DNA from: a virus
Reading direction: 5' to 3' (one strand)
IMG/VR virus record: IMGVR_UViG_3300031578_000379
Span: 1-22,126 of that record
DNA: 22,126 nt
The notes below the pieces were generated by a model. The model was not told where the DNA came from and ran no database searches. It saw only the letters and a program-made list of their open reading frames with translations. The position numbers were made by a program, and so were the translations under genes. Shown here piece by piece: positions 8,795 to 15,636 of this stretch; the first letter of the stretch is position 1; each line of letters begins with the position of its first letter.

Positions 8795-9705
8795 TACACC
8801 GCACCCGTCACAGGCAAGATACGTTCAGTCTGCGCAAGGAAGTCCAACTGCGCCGAACACTGCAACGGTAGTCCTACCGCGTCCACCGTGTCAGCGGCTA
8901 CTAAATCAGAGCGCTGCGCGTGCGGGTGCGAAGTCACAACCCAGGCTGGATGAAAGTCATAATGGACGGATACCAACTGCCCGTCGCACACCAATCGTTC
9001 GCCAGCAGCAAGCCACACAATGTGCCCTTGTGCGTTCAGGGTCATGTGATAGCCAACCTCCAACGGCAACACTTGGCCGGTTGGATCAAGGTACAGAGCC
9101 TTGGTTAGCTTCGCTATCCGGTAGCGCGCTGAATCAGTCATGGCAGGCAGCGCGGCCCGCCGACCGCGACGATTGCCCTTCTTCAACAGTTCGTTGAAGT
9201 TCATCAGGTCGTCTACCATTTCGATGCTGTCCCGCCACGCGAGACGATATGCCTGCTGCGTGGTGACAGCGACTTCGCCGCTAGTCCACAAACCGAATTT
9301 CTCGTACAGCCGCGTGGATTTTGAGAACGCGGCCATGTGCGCCTGGATCTCCAGAGGGTCCGTGTAAAAGTAACCGGATCCATCACATGCCGCGCACGCT
9401 GGGTTCGCTTGATCTGTTGACTCTTGCTGACACGGGCAGAGCATCGCCTTGCGCCACACCACACGCTTACCGTGCGCCAGCAAGAGTCGGTCAAACTCGA
9501 CTGTCCGAAAGTTTGTACGCAGGCGTCCAGCCCCAAGCGATTCGTTGTAATCCGCTAGAGGGTCAACGTCACCAGCGGTGCCGTCGATCTGATTGCGGGT
9601 AATACGCTGCGGTTGGCGAGGCACGTTTGGATCAGCAGTACGCGCGGCCACGTTAGGCGGCGGCGGTCTGTATCCGGCACCAAGTTTGTTGACGGGCTCT
9701 GTCAC
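8794..9705 (-). CDS. Zinc-binding neck / head-closure-like protein
   Basis: A 303-residue virion protein with one clear zinc knuckle: CPC at 90-92 and CAACDGSGYFY at 104-114, so C90, C92, C104 and C107 are the likely ligands. This CPC...CxxCDGSG pattern is common in structural proteins encoded just downstream of the adaptor in large myoviruses. The first 50 residues are Pro/Arg-rich and probably disordered; beta-rich segments follow (about 115-150 and 205-265). The GTG start overlaps the adaptor stop (GTGA), and the stop shares one base with the next ATG. Head-closure role is inferred from order, adaptor then this then a gp10-like protein. Confidence 0.7.
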   Translation of the reverse strand: MTEPVNKLGAGYRPPPPNVAARTADPNVPRQPQRITRNQIDGTAGDVDPLADYNESLGAGRLRTNFRTVEFDRLLLAHGKRVVWRKAMLCPCQQESTDQANPACAACDGSGYFYTDPLEIQAHMAAFSKSTRLYEKFGLWTSGEVAVTTQQAYRLAWRDSIEMVDDLMNFNELLKKGNRRGRRAALPAMTDSARYRIAKLTKALYLDPTGQVLPLEVGYHMTLNAQGHIVWLAAGERLVCDGQLVSVHYDFHPAWVVTSHPHAQRSDLVAADTVDAVGLPLQCSAQLDFLAQTERILPVTGAV

Positions 9706-10793
9706 CCCACCACCATGCGCTGCCCTTTATAGTACCTACGCAACACCGGAATTTGCAGCTTGATCTGTTTGAGGTACTGCAAGACGCGCGCCCCGTAACC
9801 TGAGTTTGTGGCACTCGACGTCGTGCCTATGGACTGCGACAGCCCGTCAAGCGATAGGCTGAGAGTTGCGATACCAGCGCCAGCGATCAAGTCACCGAAA
9901 ATGTTGAACGGGCCAAAGGATGCGAACATGCCGATCACGTCCACGATATTGCGAGGCACTTTACCCAACGCAAACCCAGCGGTGTACGACACTTGGAAAA
10001 GCTGCGGCAGATACGGCAGACCGCCGTACAACGCTGGCAAGAAACCGCCGCCCGTACCGATCAACACCTCGCTCAGTGTGCCCGCCGTGGGCACAACTTG
10101 TATGTGCCCCTCTGCTGCGTTCACTCGCAGCCATTCGTTAGGCCACACGATCACGTTCTGGCCAGACGGATACTGCACGCGAAACTCTTCCACGCTAAGT
10201 ACCGGCGCGTTGTCGAGTTTCAGAAACGCGTACGCGCCAAAATCGGCGCGGTAGTAGTCGTGGTTTTCGACAAACACGGTAGGCAGGATAGGTATATCCA
10301 GTTCGTGTTCTAGCCACCGAATTGCGGTCAGGATGTAGTGCGCGAACGTCGCGTCCGAAAGTTCATTCCCACGATCGTCTCGCGTGTTGACTCCGAAAAG
10401 GTAGCGGGCTTTCAGTTGCGCGACAGTGAGCAAGTCGCGGATCGCTAGCCCCGTGCCCTCAATCTCCACGCTCGGTTGCGTAAGTTCGCACTGCCCACCG
10501 ATCACGCCCATGTAACGGAAGCGATAGAAGTACGACGGATCGCCACGCCGATCGAAATACTCCATGCTCGGCTTGCTCGCCTCAAGTCGTACCCGCTCGC
10601 TTGGCGAAGTGACTTCGACGTACGCGATGCCGCCGTCTGTAGACCGCTCCACGATCAAGTGCGTGTATCCGGCACGAATGACTTGCGCCACGTTGTCGTC
10701 AGTGGTCGTGAGTCTGATCACCGTGCCGAAACGCTCGGCATTGATGCTCGGGTTTGCGCCTTCCGCAAGCGACACTTGCAGTTGATTGCTCAC
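9702..10793 (-). CDS. Head-tail adaptor (neck) protein
   Basis: A 363-residue protein that probably sits under the portal and joins head to tail. The N-terminal 100 residues look beta-rich and Ig/FN3-like (HLIVERSTDGG near 45-55). The middle resembles gp6/gp15-type adaptors (LTVAQLKARYLFGV near 122-135; a helical stretch near 148-165). The C-terminal part holds GDLIAGAGIATLSLSLDG near 302-319 and GYGARVLQYLKQIK near 331-344, a pattern I associate with adaptor proteins of large myoviruses. GTG start with GGAAG at 4 bases, overlapping the upstream stop. Assigned from these motifs and its place between capsid and head-closure-like genes; specific family not certain. Confidence 0.7.
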   Translation of the reverse strand: MSNQLQVSLAEGANPSINAERFGTVIRLTTTDDNVAQVIRAGYTHLIVERSTDGGIAYVEVTSPSERVRLEASKPSMEYFDRRGDPSYFYRFRYMGVIGGQCELTQPSVEIEGTGLAIRDLLTVAQLKARYLFGVNTRDDRGNELSDATFAHYILTAIRWLEHELDIPILPTVFVENHDYYRADFGAYAFLKLDNAPVLSVEEFRVQYPSGQNVIVWPNEWLRVNAAEGHIQVVPTAGTLSEVLIGTGGGFLPALYGGLPYLPQLFQVSYTAGFALGKVPRNIVDVIGMFASFGPFNIFGDLIAGAGIATLSLSLDGLSQSIGTTSSATNSGYGARVLQYLKQIKLQIPVLRRYYKGQRMVVG

Positions 10794-11290
10794 GGCACTT
10801 CCGCCAATCCGTTGCGCGGATCCAACCCCAATTGCAGGTTGCGCTTCACGCCGCTCTTAACAGATTGAAACTTTTCGATGCGCTGTCGCTGCGTCGTATT
10901 GCGAGGCAACTTGTCGATTGCGCGGTACGCTAAATCCTCTGCGCGTTGATCGTGAAAGCCATCCTGCACAGCCCTAATCGTGGCATCGGATACAGCGAGT
11001 GACGCCCCAACAGCGTCGACCTTGCGTTCAACGGATGCCGAAGACGCTGTGATCAACTTCGACGTGTCGGCGCGATACGAGGCATGCGACAGTTGGTGCT
11101 CGTCATGCGCGGCCATATCCGTTTTGGTCGCCAGCGACGTAGCATATACCAGCGCAGCGATCACGATCGACACAACAGCCGTCAACGCCTTCCACGCGGT
11201 AGACCAGGACAAACTAACCCCGGTGCTATCGACGTTGACAGCCCGCCGCTTGGCGGGGCTGTCAGGCGGATATGATTCGTGCGCCGACAC
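10790..11290 (-). CDS. One-pass membrane protein inside the neck gene cluster (166 aa)
   Basis: I do not recognise a family. I chose GTG at 11290 because GGAGG (11296-11300) lies 5 bases upstream; the in-frame GTG at 11296 would be fused to that site. A short N-terminus with KRR at 14-16 precedes one clear hydrophobic helix (about 33-53), giving a predicted N-inside, C-outside topology. The rest, about 110 residues, is mostly polar and helical with heptad-like spacing and a basic C-terminus. A membrane protein is odd between head and neck genes; an inner-membrane lysis component (spanin-like) or superinfection protein are possibilities without direct support. A GC-rich hairpin falls in its early codons. 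The next gene overlaps its stop as GTGA. Confidence 0.7.
   Translation of the reverse strand: MSAHESYPPDSPAKRRAVNVDSTGVSLSWSTAWKALTAVVSIVIAALVYATSLATKTDMAAHDEHQLSHASYRADTSKLITASSASVERKVDAVGASLAVSDATIRAVQDGFHDQRAEDLAYRAIDKLPRNTTQRQRIEKFQSVKSGVKRNLQLGLDPRNGLAEVP
11237..11263 (-). other. GC-rich hairpin in the early codons of the membrane-protein gene
   Basis: In the transcript, GACAGCCCCGCC pairs with GGCGGGCTGTC with a single bulged C and a 4-base loop, making a very stable stem that begins about 27 bases after the GTG start. No U-tract follows on either strand, so it is unlikely to be a complete intrinsic terminator. It may slow initiation or early elongation, or be a chance result of the codons. 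Confidence 0.4.
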
Positions 11291-11303
11291 CAGCACCTCC
11301 GGT

Positions 11304-11690
11304 TTACGGATGCGAGATCCGTGTGATCACTACGGTCACAGTACCAGCGTTCGTGATGAGGCTAAGGCCATCCGTCGCGATGCTTTGCCCGCCGCGATTG
11401 CCCGTCGCATCAGGCCGCACCATGAATGTCAGCTTCTGACGCGGCACCTCTGCCAAGTCGACAGGCGTGCACGGCGCAGCAGCAACCGCCGCTGGCAACA
11501 CGCCGAAAGCGCCTTGCCGGATCCACAGCAGAGCAGCCCCTGCGATAGTCTGCGTCGTGATCATGTACCTGCCCGGCACCAGCTTCGCGGGCAACGCCAC
11601 AGCCACACCAGACCCGACAGCAGCCAGTACGACGCTCGGGCCAATGTGCTCTGCGTAGTAATGCCGTAGGTCGTCTGCGTGCGCGCTCAC
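11304..11690 (-). CDS. Small beta-rich putative head protein (128 aa)
   Basis: Function not recognised. The GTG start overlaps the upstream stop as GTGA and has a purine-rich site (GAGG) about 7 bases upstream. Alternating hydrophobic segments (for example PGRYMITTQ near 39-47, KLTFMVRP near 86-93, TVTVVITRI near 117-125) suggest a single beta sandwich, the shape of many phage decoration and head-fibre base proteins. There is no signal peptide; one alanine-rich hydrophobic patch near 60-72 does not look like a membrane helix in this context. It lies between the capsid gene and the adaptor, so a virion role is likely but unproven. Confidence 0.7.
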   Translation of the reverse strand: MSAHADDLRHYYAEHIGPSVVLAAVGSGVAVALPAKLVPGRYMITTQTIAGAALLWIRQGAFGVLPAAVAAAPCTPVDLAEVPRQKLTFMVRPDATGNRGGQSIATDGLSLITNAGTVTVVITRISHP

Positions 11691-12067
11691 GACACCACCT
11701 CGACTGCGCCGTAGATCGCAGCATCCACGATCGGTCGCAGTTCATCGACCGACAACCTGCGTTGCGCGCTTGAAAGTTCGACGTTGTGCTGCGCTGCGAC
11801 GCGAAGCATTTCAGCCTTGGTGACGATCGCTTGCAGGTCTGGCCCTTCCACCGCTTCTTCAGCAGCAGGCTCCGCTTCCACAGCGACCGGCGCAGCAGCG
11901 ACGATCGGCTTGGCCGACTTGGTGGACGGCTTCGCCCACCCCTGCATCGTGAGCACCATCGCCGCGTGTTCATCGGCCATGTCGAACACGCCGTCTGCGT
12001 CACCGTCGTAACTGGCAGTACGTACGGATATTGCTGTACCCGCGTAAACTCGATTCTGAACGCGCAT
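11687..12067 (-). CDS. Small post-capsid protein with calcium-loop-like motif (126 aa)
   Basis: Function not recognised. I chose the ATG at 12067, which has GAGG at 7 bases, over the in-frame TTG at 12073. The N-terminal part (1-40) looks like a small beta domain and holds DGDADGVFDMAD at 21-32, which fits the D-x-D-x-D-G pattern of EF-hand/dockerin calcium loops. A linker rich in Ala, Pro and Glu (about 47-72) leads to a C-terminal helical pair (about 78-126). Its place just after the major capsid protein suggests a capsid decoration or head-completion protein, by position only. The next gene starts inside its stop (GTGA). Confidence 0.7.
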   Translation of the reverse strand: MRVQNRVYAGTAISVRTASYDGDADGVFDMADEHAAMVLTMQGWAKPSTKSAKPIVAAAPVAVEAEPAAEEAVEGPDLQAIVTKAEMLRVAAQHNVELSSAQRRLSVDELRPIVDAAIYGAVEVVS

Positions 12068-12078
12068 GATCAAACCTC

Positions 12079-12122
12079 ACAAACAAGTTGGGGCGGCGAG
12101 CTTGCCGCCCGTCGCCCCAACT
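12079..12122 (-). terminator. Terminator-like hairpin after the major capsid gene
   Basis: A perfect 10-bp stem (AGTTGGGGCG at 12086-12095 with CGCCCCAACT at 12113-12122) encloses a 17-base GC-rich loop. In the minus direction it is followed by TTGTTTG, a weak U-tract; the plus direction has none. It starts 19 bases after the capsid stop and ends 4 bases before the next Shine-Dalgarno. It probably trims or partly stops capsid transcripts, leaving less read-through into the neck genes. Confidence 0.6.
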
Positions 12123-12140
12123 CTACACCACAAGCAGTGG

Positions 12141-13550
12141 TTACAGCGAACCAGCCGCGCGACCGATGTTTTTGATCACGAGGTTCTTGGCGGGCGTATA
12201 CATTTTCACGCCTCCCATGAGGATCTGACTCCAACGAATCGACGTGTCGATCGCAGCCAGCGGGATGCGAGTCATGGGCAGAAGCTGCGCCCATGAGAAG
12301 CTGCGCTGATTCTGCATCAGCACGAATCCCTGCGACGTGCCGGGGATATCCGCGTTCAGGTCGGTGACAACCTGCGTTGCGCCCGTGCGCGCGATGCGAA
12401 CCATCATGCGCGCCGTACCAGCCGCGCCGCCTGGGGTGCTGCGGTAGATTTCGTAGAACGTGGGAGCCTGCCCGTTGTCCTGAATCGTGAATGTCACGCC
12501 GTCGCCAGCGACCAACGCAACACCAGCAGATACGACCGGCGCGCTCAGACCGAAGCGGTTGCCCGCGACCACCTGATAGATGTACGTGCCTGCGTCACCC
12601 GCGATGAACTGCGAGGCAGGGTTCGCGCCAGCAGCCGGTGCGACGATGATCGACGGTGCGTTGGGGCGGCGATCGGTCTTGCCGACGCCGGTCGCGGGCA
12701 CGTCTGGTCCTTCTTGGATGAAAACGTGATCGTGCAAGTTGATCTTGCCGTGTTGGCCTTGAAACGCCGTGACGGTCGCGCCAAGCACGCCTGGTGCGGG
12801 AGCAATCTGGAAGCGCTGCCGGTCGTACACTTGCTTGCTCAGATCCGAGAACGCGCCGGTCGAGAAGTACGCGTCCGTCGCCATGCCGAAGTTGTCGCGG
12901 ATACGGAGCAGCATGTCGTTCAGGCGATCTTCGTTCAGCGATGCGCCGCGCAAGTCGACCACGTTGGCGGGTGCGCCGTCGCTGATCAGCTTGAAGAGCC
13001 CGTCGAACTGCTCGGGGATCATGGTGCTGTCACCGAAGAACAGCGCGTTCTCGCAGTTCTTCAGAAGCTCCATCGTCTTGTTCATCGTCTCAAGCGCAAT
13101 GACAGATCCCGCGCTCGATCGGATAGTGTTCGCCTGCATCGTAACTCGCCCGGTTACGCCGAGATATTTTATTAACATCGTCACGCGTTGATAGGTCGAG
13201 TCCTCTTCTTCTGGAAGGTCTCCCTCTCCAACGAAGCCGAGATTGAAGCGCCGCGTGCCGCCCTTGCCGTACGAGATCAAGCGATTAAATTCTTCGACGG
13301 TGTTCGTTGCAGGAACCTTGGCGATGCTCTTGAAGAGCTTGATCTCGTCCATCTCGAAAGTCAGATTCTTCATCTGACTTTCAAGTGATTCCGTTCGCAA
13401 AGGAAATCCAACGCCAGCGGCGACGCCGGGATCGTTGACGTCCGATCCGGCGACAAGCGCCTTGCGCAGTTCCGCAACGTCGTCAGGGTTCGCGGTTCCG
13501 TATCCGCTGTAGTCTCGGTAGTCTTGGGCAGAAACAAAGTTGCCTAGCAT
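12141..13550 (-). CDS. Major capsid protein, SPO1/A511 type with Ig-like insert
   Basis: A 469-residue HK97-fold shell protein. As I recall the Listeria phage A511 capsid protein, the matches run along the chain: LTF..D..LFK.IAK.PAT.TV near 63-85, FFGDS at 171-175, FDGL.KLI near 182-189, RGASL at 201-205, the DAY segment near 226, the G..KI.LH segment near 268-273, and near the C-terminus LLPM.R.PLA..... (423-433). Between about 296 and 405 sits a beta-rich segment with an APS start and a TYIYQVVAGN strand, typical of an Ig/FN3-like domain inserted into the fold and probably exposed on the capsid surface. The ATG follows AGGAG at 6 bases. The gene is followed by a terminator-like hairpin, as expected for the most abundant protein. 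Confidence 0.92.
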   Translation of the reverse strand: MLGNFVSAQDYRDYSGYGTANPDDVAELRKALVAGSDVNDPGVAAGVGFPLRTESLESQMKNLTFEMDEIKLFKSIAKVPATNTVEEFNRLISYGKGGTRRFNLGFVGEGDLPEEEDSTYQRVTMLIKYLGVTGRVTMQANTIRSSAGSVIALETMNKTMELLKNCENALFFGDSTMIPEQFDGLFKLISDGAPANVVDLRGASLNEDRLNDMLLRIRDNFGMATDAYFSTGAFSDLSKQVYDRQRFQIAPAPGVLGATVTAFQGQHGKINLHDHVFIQEGPDVPATGVGKTDRRPNAPSIIVAPAAGANPASQFIAGDAGTYIYQVVAGNRFGLSAPVVSAGVALVAGDGVTFTIQDNGQAPTFYEIYRSTPGGAAGTARMMVRIARTGATQVVTDLNADIPGTSQGFVLMQNQRSFSWAQLLPMTRIPLAAIDTSIRWSQILMGGVKMYTPAKNLVIKNIGRAAGSL

Positions 13551-13591
13551 TGGGATCTCCTATTTCGATCGTGTGAGTGGGTTGTCGCGGC

Positions 13592-14527
13592 TCAGTGGTA
13601 GGCGCGAGCAACAGCGCTCTCGCTTGGGTTCTTGGCGTGGAAGTCTTCGACGGCTTGCAGCACGGCGGGCGCGCATACGTTGCCGCCCTCCAGCAAGCCG
13701 ATGGCTTCGACGGTGCGTTGACCTTCGATATGCCGAATCCCCTTTTCGAGATTCATGTAGGACATGGTGGAGAGGATCTCAGACTTGCTGAGTTTGGCAC
13801 CACCACCGCGACCGGCTTCGCCGGGCATCGACTTGTGCAGCGCTGCTGCGCCGGTCACGCCGCGCGGCGCGTTGGGGGTGCGCTCCACAAGGTTCAGACG
13901 CGTCCCAAGCGCCTGCACCACAGCAGCGTTGCTCTTCAGCAGACTGCCCATTTGGTGCAACGCGCCTGCGAGTGCGCGGTTGACCGTCGCCTGCGAGCCG
14001 AAGCCCTTGCGCAACGAACCGTTCACCTTGTCGATCTGATCCGCAGTGCGCGCGGTGAACGATTCAAGGTATGCGCTGACGTCGATGGTATCCGCCAAGT
14101 CGGAGTCCGATCGGTACTCGTCCATCGACTTGCGCAGCGTGCGCTCCGACGCGGACTTCTTGGCCTTGCCGCGCATGCGACCACGCATGCCGCCCGACAT
14201 TTCGCCGTCGCCGTCGTTGTCGTCGTCTTCGCCCTCTTCGTCGCCGTCAGGCTCTTCGTGATCCGCGAAGCCCAGCAGGCCGTCATTCATGGCACTGATC
14301 TGACTCGCGCTGAATCCGAGATCAGCGAGCTTGCCGATCATCAGGCGATCCAGAGCAACGTCACCCGGATACGAGCCGCGACCGCCGCCCTTCTTGCCGT
14401 CTTCATCAGTCGTACCAGAGTGCTCCACGCCGTTGCTGTCGCCCTTGATCAAGTCCACTGCGTCAGCAGCCTTGATCAGATCCTCAAGCGCAGAGTTCAA
14501 ACCGTCCACGGTCACGTCGTTGTTCAT
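13592..14527 (-). CDS. Candidate capsid scaffold / head assembly protein
   Basis: A 311-residue protein between protease and major capsid protein, the usual place of a scaffold. Residues 90-108 are almost all acidic or glycine; 112-124 are basic and Gly/Met-rich (MRGRMRGK); about 125-215 look helical; and a conserved-looking C-terminal block (PRGV near 221, LSKSEIL near 246-252, then helices) follows. Such charged, helical, low-complexity proteins fit a scaffold that the protease cleaves away, but the role is inferred from place and composition. The ATG at 14527 has a good AGAAAGG site at 8 bases; the frame is open to 14755, but that part overlaps the protease gene and reads as shadow sequence. 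It ends 41 bases before the capsid gene. Confidence 0.75.
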   Translation of the reverse strand: MNNDVTVDGLNSALEDLIKAADAVDLIKGDSNGVEHSGTTDEDGKKGGGRGSYPGDVALDRLMIGKLADLGFSASQISAMNDGLLGFADHEEPDGDEEGEDDDNDGDGEMSGGMRGRMRGKAKKSASERTLRKSMDEYRSDSDLADTIDVSAYLESFTARTADQIDKVNGSLRKGFGSQATVNRALAGALHQMGSLLKSNAAVVQALGTRLNLVERTPNAPRGVTGAAALHKSMPGEAGRGGGAKLSKSEILSTMSYMNLEKGIRHIEGQRTVEAIGLLEGGNVCAPAVLQAVEDFHAKNPSESAVARAYH

Positions 14528-14540
14528 CAGGTTTACCTTT

Positions 14541-15278
14541 CTACAGTTCAGTCGCGGGGTAATGTTTCGCTGCATATCCGACCACGCGTTCTGCGAGTCG
14601 TACGGAAAGTTTCGGGTGGACCATGCGGAGAAAATGCACGGCTGCGCTCTTGCGCATTTTGCGCTGCTTGCGCTTCTTGGGCATGCGCGGCCCAGCGTTC
14701 GCAATGCCCTCCAGCGCCTCTGGCTCCAGCGCCGCTGCGCTGCCTGCCTCGCCACTGGGCGTGCCTACCGACAGGCTCTTCGCCAGCACGTCCAGCGACG
14801 TCTGCGTGTTGACCGGGCAACGCGTGATTGCGACTTCGCGGACCACTGCCTTGCGAACCTTGCTCGGGTCGCGTGGGTCACGCTCGATAATGCCGCCCTC
14901 TACCGAGAAGCCGAGTCGACGCCCACTGCCGCCCTTCGCCAGACCCTCTGCAATGCCCCACAGCTTGTCGGCCCGTGGGTTGCTACCTTCCGGCAGTAGC
15001 TCGCCCTCTACGTACCAGCCCGCGTGCCCGTCCGCGAGTGTGTCGAGTCGCGCCGCAGTCGGATACCCGACAAGCGAGTCAGAATCGCCAGAGTGATTGT
15101 CGTTGAACCAACCCTTTGCGAGAAAGTGACTGAAGTCCAAACCCTTTTGGATCAGTGTCTCGCCTTGGCGATCCATGTGATCGGTCGAAACGTATCCGCC
15201 GATGAAACGGCCAGACCGTCCATCGATCTTGGACTTCGACAGCGCGTCACACTCAATCTCGAAAGCGAAGTTGGGCAT
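14541..15278 (-). CDS. Prohead (capsid maturation) serine protease
   Basis: A 245-residue protein of the Caudovirus prohead protease family (HK97/S78 type), which trims scaffold and capsid protein inside the immature head. The core is visible: RFIGGYVST near 24-32, DRQGE at 36-40, the likely catalytic His62 in WFNDNHS, the likely catalytic Ser125 in RLGFSVEG, and the closing strand VREVAITRCPVN near 146-156. A very basic stretch, KKRKQRKMRK, lies near 201-210 in the C-terminal tail. The frame is open back to an ATG at 15359, but that start would translate through the hairpin and add 27 unusual residues, so I chose the ATG at 15278, directly after the U-tract. It is first in the capsid module, 13 bases before the next gene. 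Family call is firm; start is moderate. Confidence 0.88.
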   Translation of the reverse strand: MPNFAFEIECDALSKSKIDGRSGRFIGGYVSTDHMDRQGETLIQKGLDFSHFLAKGWFNDNHSGDSDSLVGYPTAARLDTLADGHAGWYVEGELLPEGSNPRADKLWGIAEGLAKGGSGRRLGFSVEGGIIERDPRDPSKVRKAVVREVAITRCPVNTQTSLDVLAKSLSVGTPSGEAGSAAALEPEALEGIANAGPRMPKKRKQRKMRKSAAVHFLRMVHPKLSVRLAERVVGYAAKHYPATEL

Positions 15279-15280
15279 AA

Positions 15281-15324
15281 AATCAAAAAGGGACACGCCT
15301 GCACTAGCGGTGCAAGCATGTCCC
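15281..15324 (-). terminator. Strong hairpin plus U-tract directly before the prohead protease start
   Basis: The transcript folds into a 15-bp uninterrupted stem (arms 15310-15324 and 15290-15304, two G-U pairs) with a 5-base loop, followed by UUUUU and then GAUUUU and the AUG at 15278. This is a textbook intrinsic terminator in the minus direction; the plus strand lacks the T-tract. It ends 3 bases before the start codon, so it may act as an attenuator or anti-termination target. Alternatively the hairpin may bring the GAGAGA-type Shine-Dalgarno just upstream (about 15325-15331) closer to the AUG, as reported for T4 gene 25. Confidence 0.65.
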
Positions 15325-15357
15325 TCTCTCTGCAACGCAGAACGGACCAGCAACGCC

Positions 15358-15387
15358 ATAATGGAACGGCGAACCGCGCACTGTCAA
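15358..15387 (-). promoter_or_regulatory. Possible sigma70-type promoter before the capsid module
   Basis: On the minus strand there is a perfect TTGACA -35 box (15382-15387), an 18-base spacer and CATTAT as -10 (15358-15363, 4 of 6 consensus). It lies in one of the few real gaps between genes. Transcription would start near 15350 and run into the hairpin before the protease. The -35 match is good and the -10 weak, so this is a candidate only. Confidence 0.4.
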
Positions 15388-15393
15388 GTGCGC
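15376..15393. repeat. Perfect inverted repeat over the candidate -35 box
   Basis: Arms GCGCACT and AGTGCGC, 7 bases each and perfectly paired, flank a 4-base centre. The repeat covers the candidate TTGACA box, so it could be an operator for a dimeric repressor or a small RNA hairpin if transcribed from upstream. No second copy was seen in the gap. Confidence 0.45.
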
Positions 15394-15418
15394 GTATCGC
15401 AATAGGCGAGAGTCGCGG

Positions 15419-15634
15419 CTACGTCCGCTCACGAATGACCAAACGCGGCGGCGCGGCCTTGCGAAGCGCAGTGGCAGTCATGCTGCCGATGATCACGCCG
15501 CGCTTGCAGCGCGCACAGTTGATCTCCACGTCGCCGCCCTTGTGCAACACCACAATGCGCGTTGCGAGCTTGACCTTATCCGAGTTGGCAACGACGTGGC
15601 CAATCGACGCTTGGCAGTGTGGGCACGTTGGCAT
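15419..15634 (-). CDS. Com-like zinc-ribbon protein (71 aa)
   Basis: A 71-residue protein with CPHC at 4-7 and CARC at 40-43, the usual two knuckles of a zinc ribbon. The second half (VEINC, ARCKRGVII) resembles the phage Mu Com family, where an IEIRCPRCKRHII-type segment ends the zinc site. Mu Com is a small RNA-binding zinc protein that allows translation of the mom DNA-modification gene. The knuckles here are farther apart than in Mu Com, and no mom-like gene is in the window, so the same job cannot be assumed. The start lies 2 bases after the upstream stop and its Shine-Dalgarno is weak. It is the last gene before the regulatory gap at 15279-15418. Confidence 0.7.
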   Translation of the reverse strand: MPTCPHCQASIGHVVANSDKVKLATRIVVLHKGGDVEINCARCKRGVIIGSMTATALRKAAPPRLVIRERT

Positions 15635-15636
15635 GC

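Noticed and set aside
11237-11263. GC-rich hairpin as a full intrinsic terminator
   Set aside because: No T-tract on either strand, and it lies inside a coding region just after the start.
14528-14755. N-terminal extension of the scaffold candidate to 14755
   Set aside because: Overlaps the protease in another frame with Arg/Cys-rich shadow residues, while ATG 14527 has a good ribosome site.
13577-14812. Long plus-strand open frame (411 codons)
   Set aside because: Lies opposite the scaffold and protease genes; His/Arg/Ala/Val-rich shadow of GC-rich coding DNA.
15279-15359. N-terminal extension of the prohead protease to ATG 15359
   Set aside because: Would translate through the 15-bp hairpin, lacks a Shine-Dalgarno, and adds 27 residues that do not fit the family.
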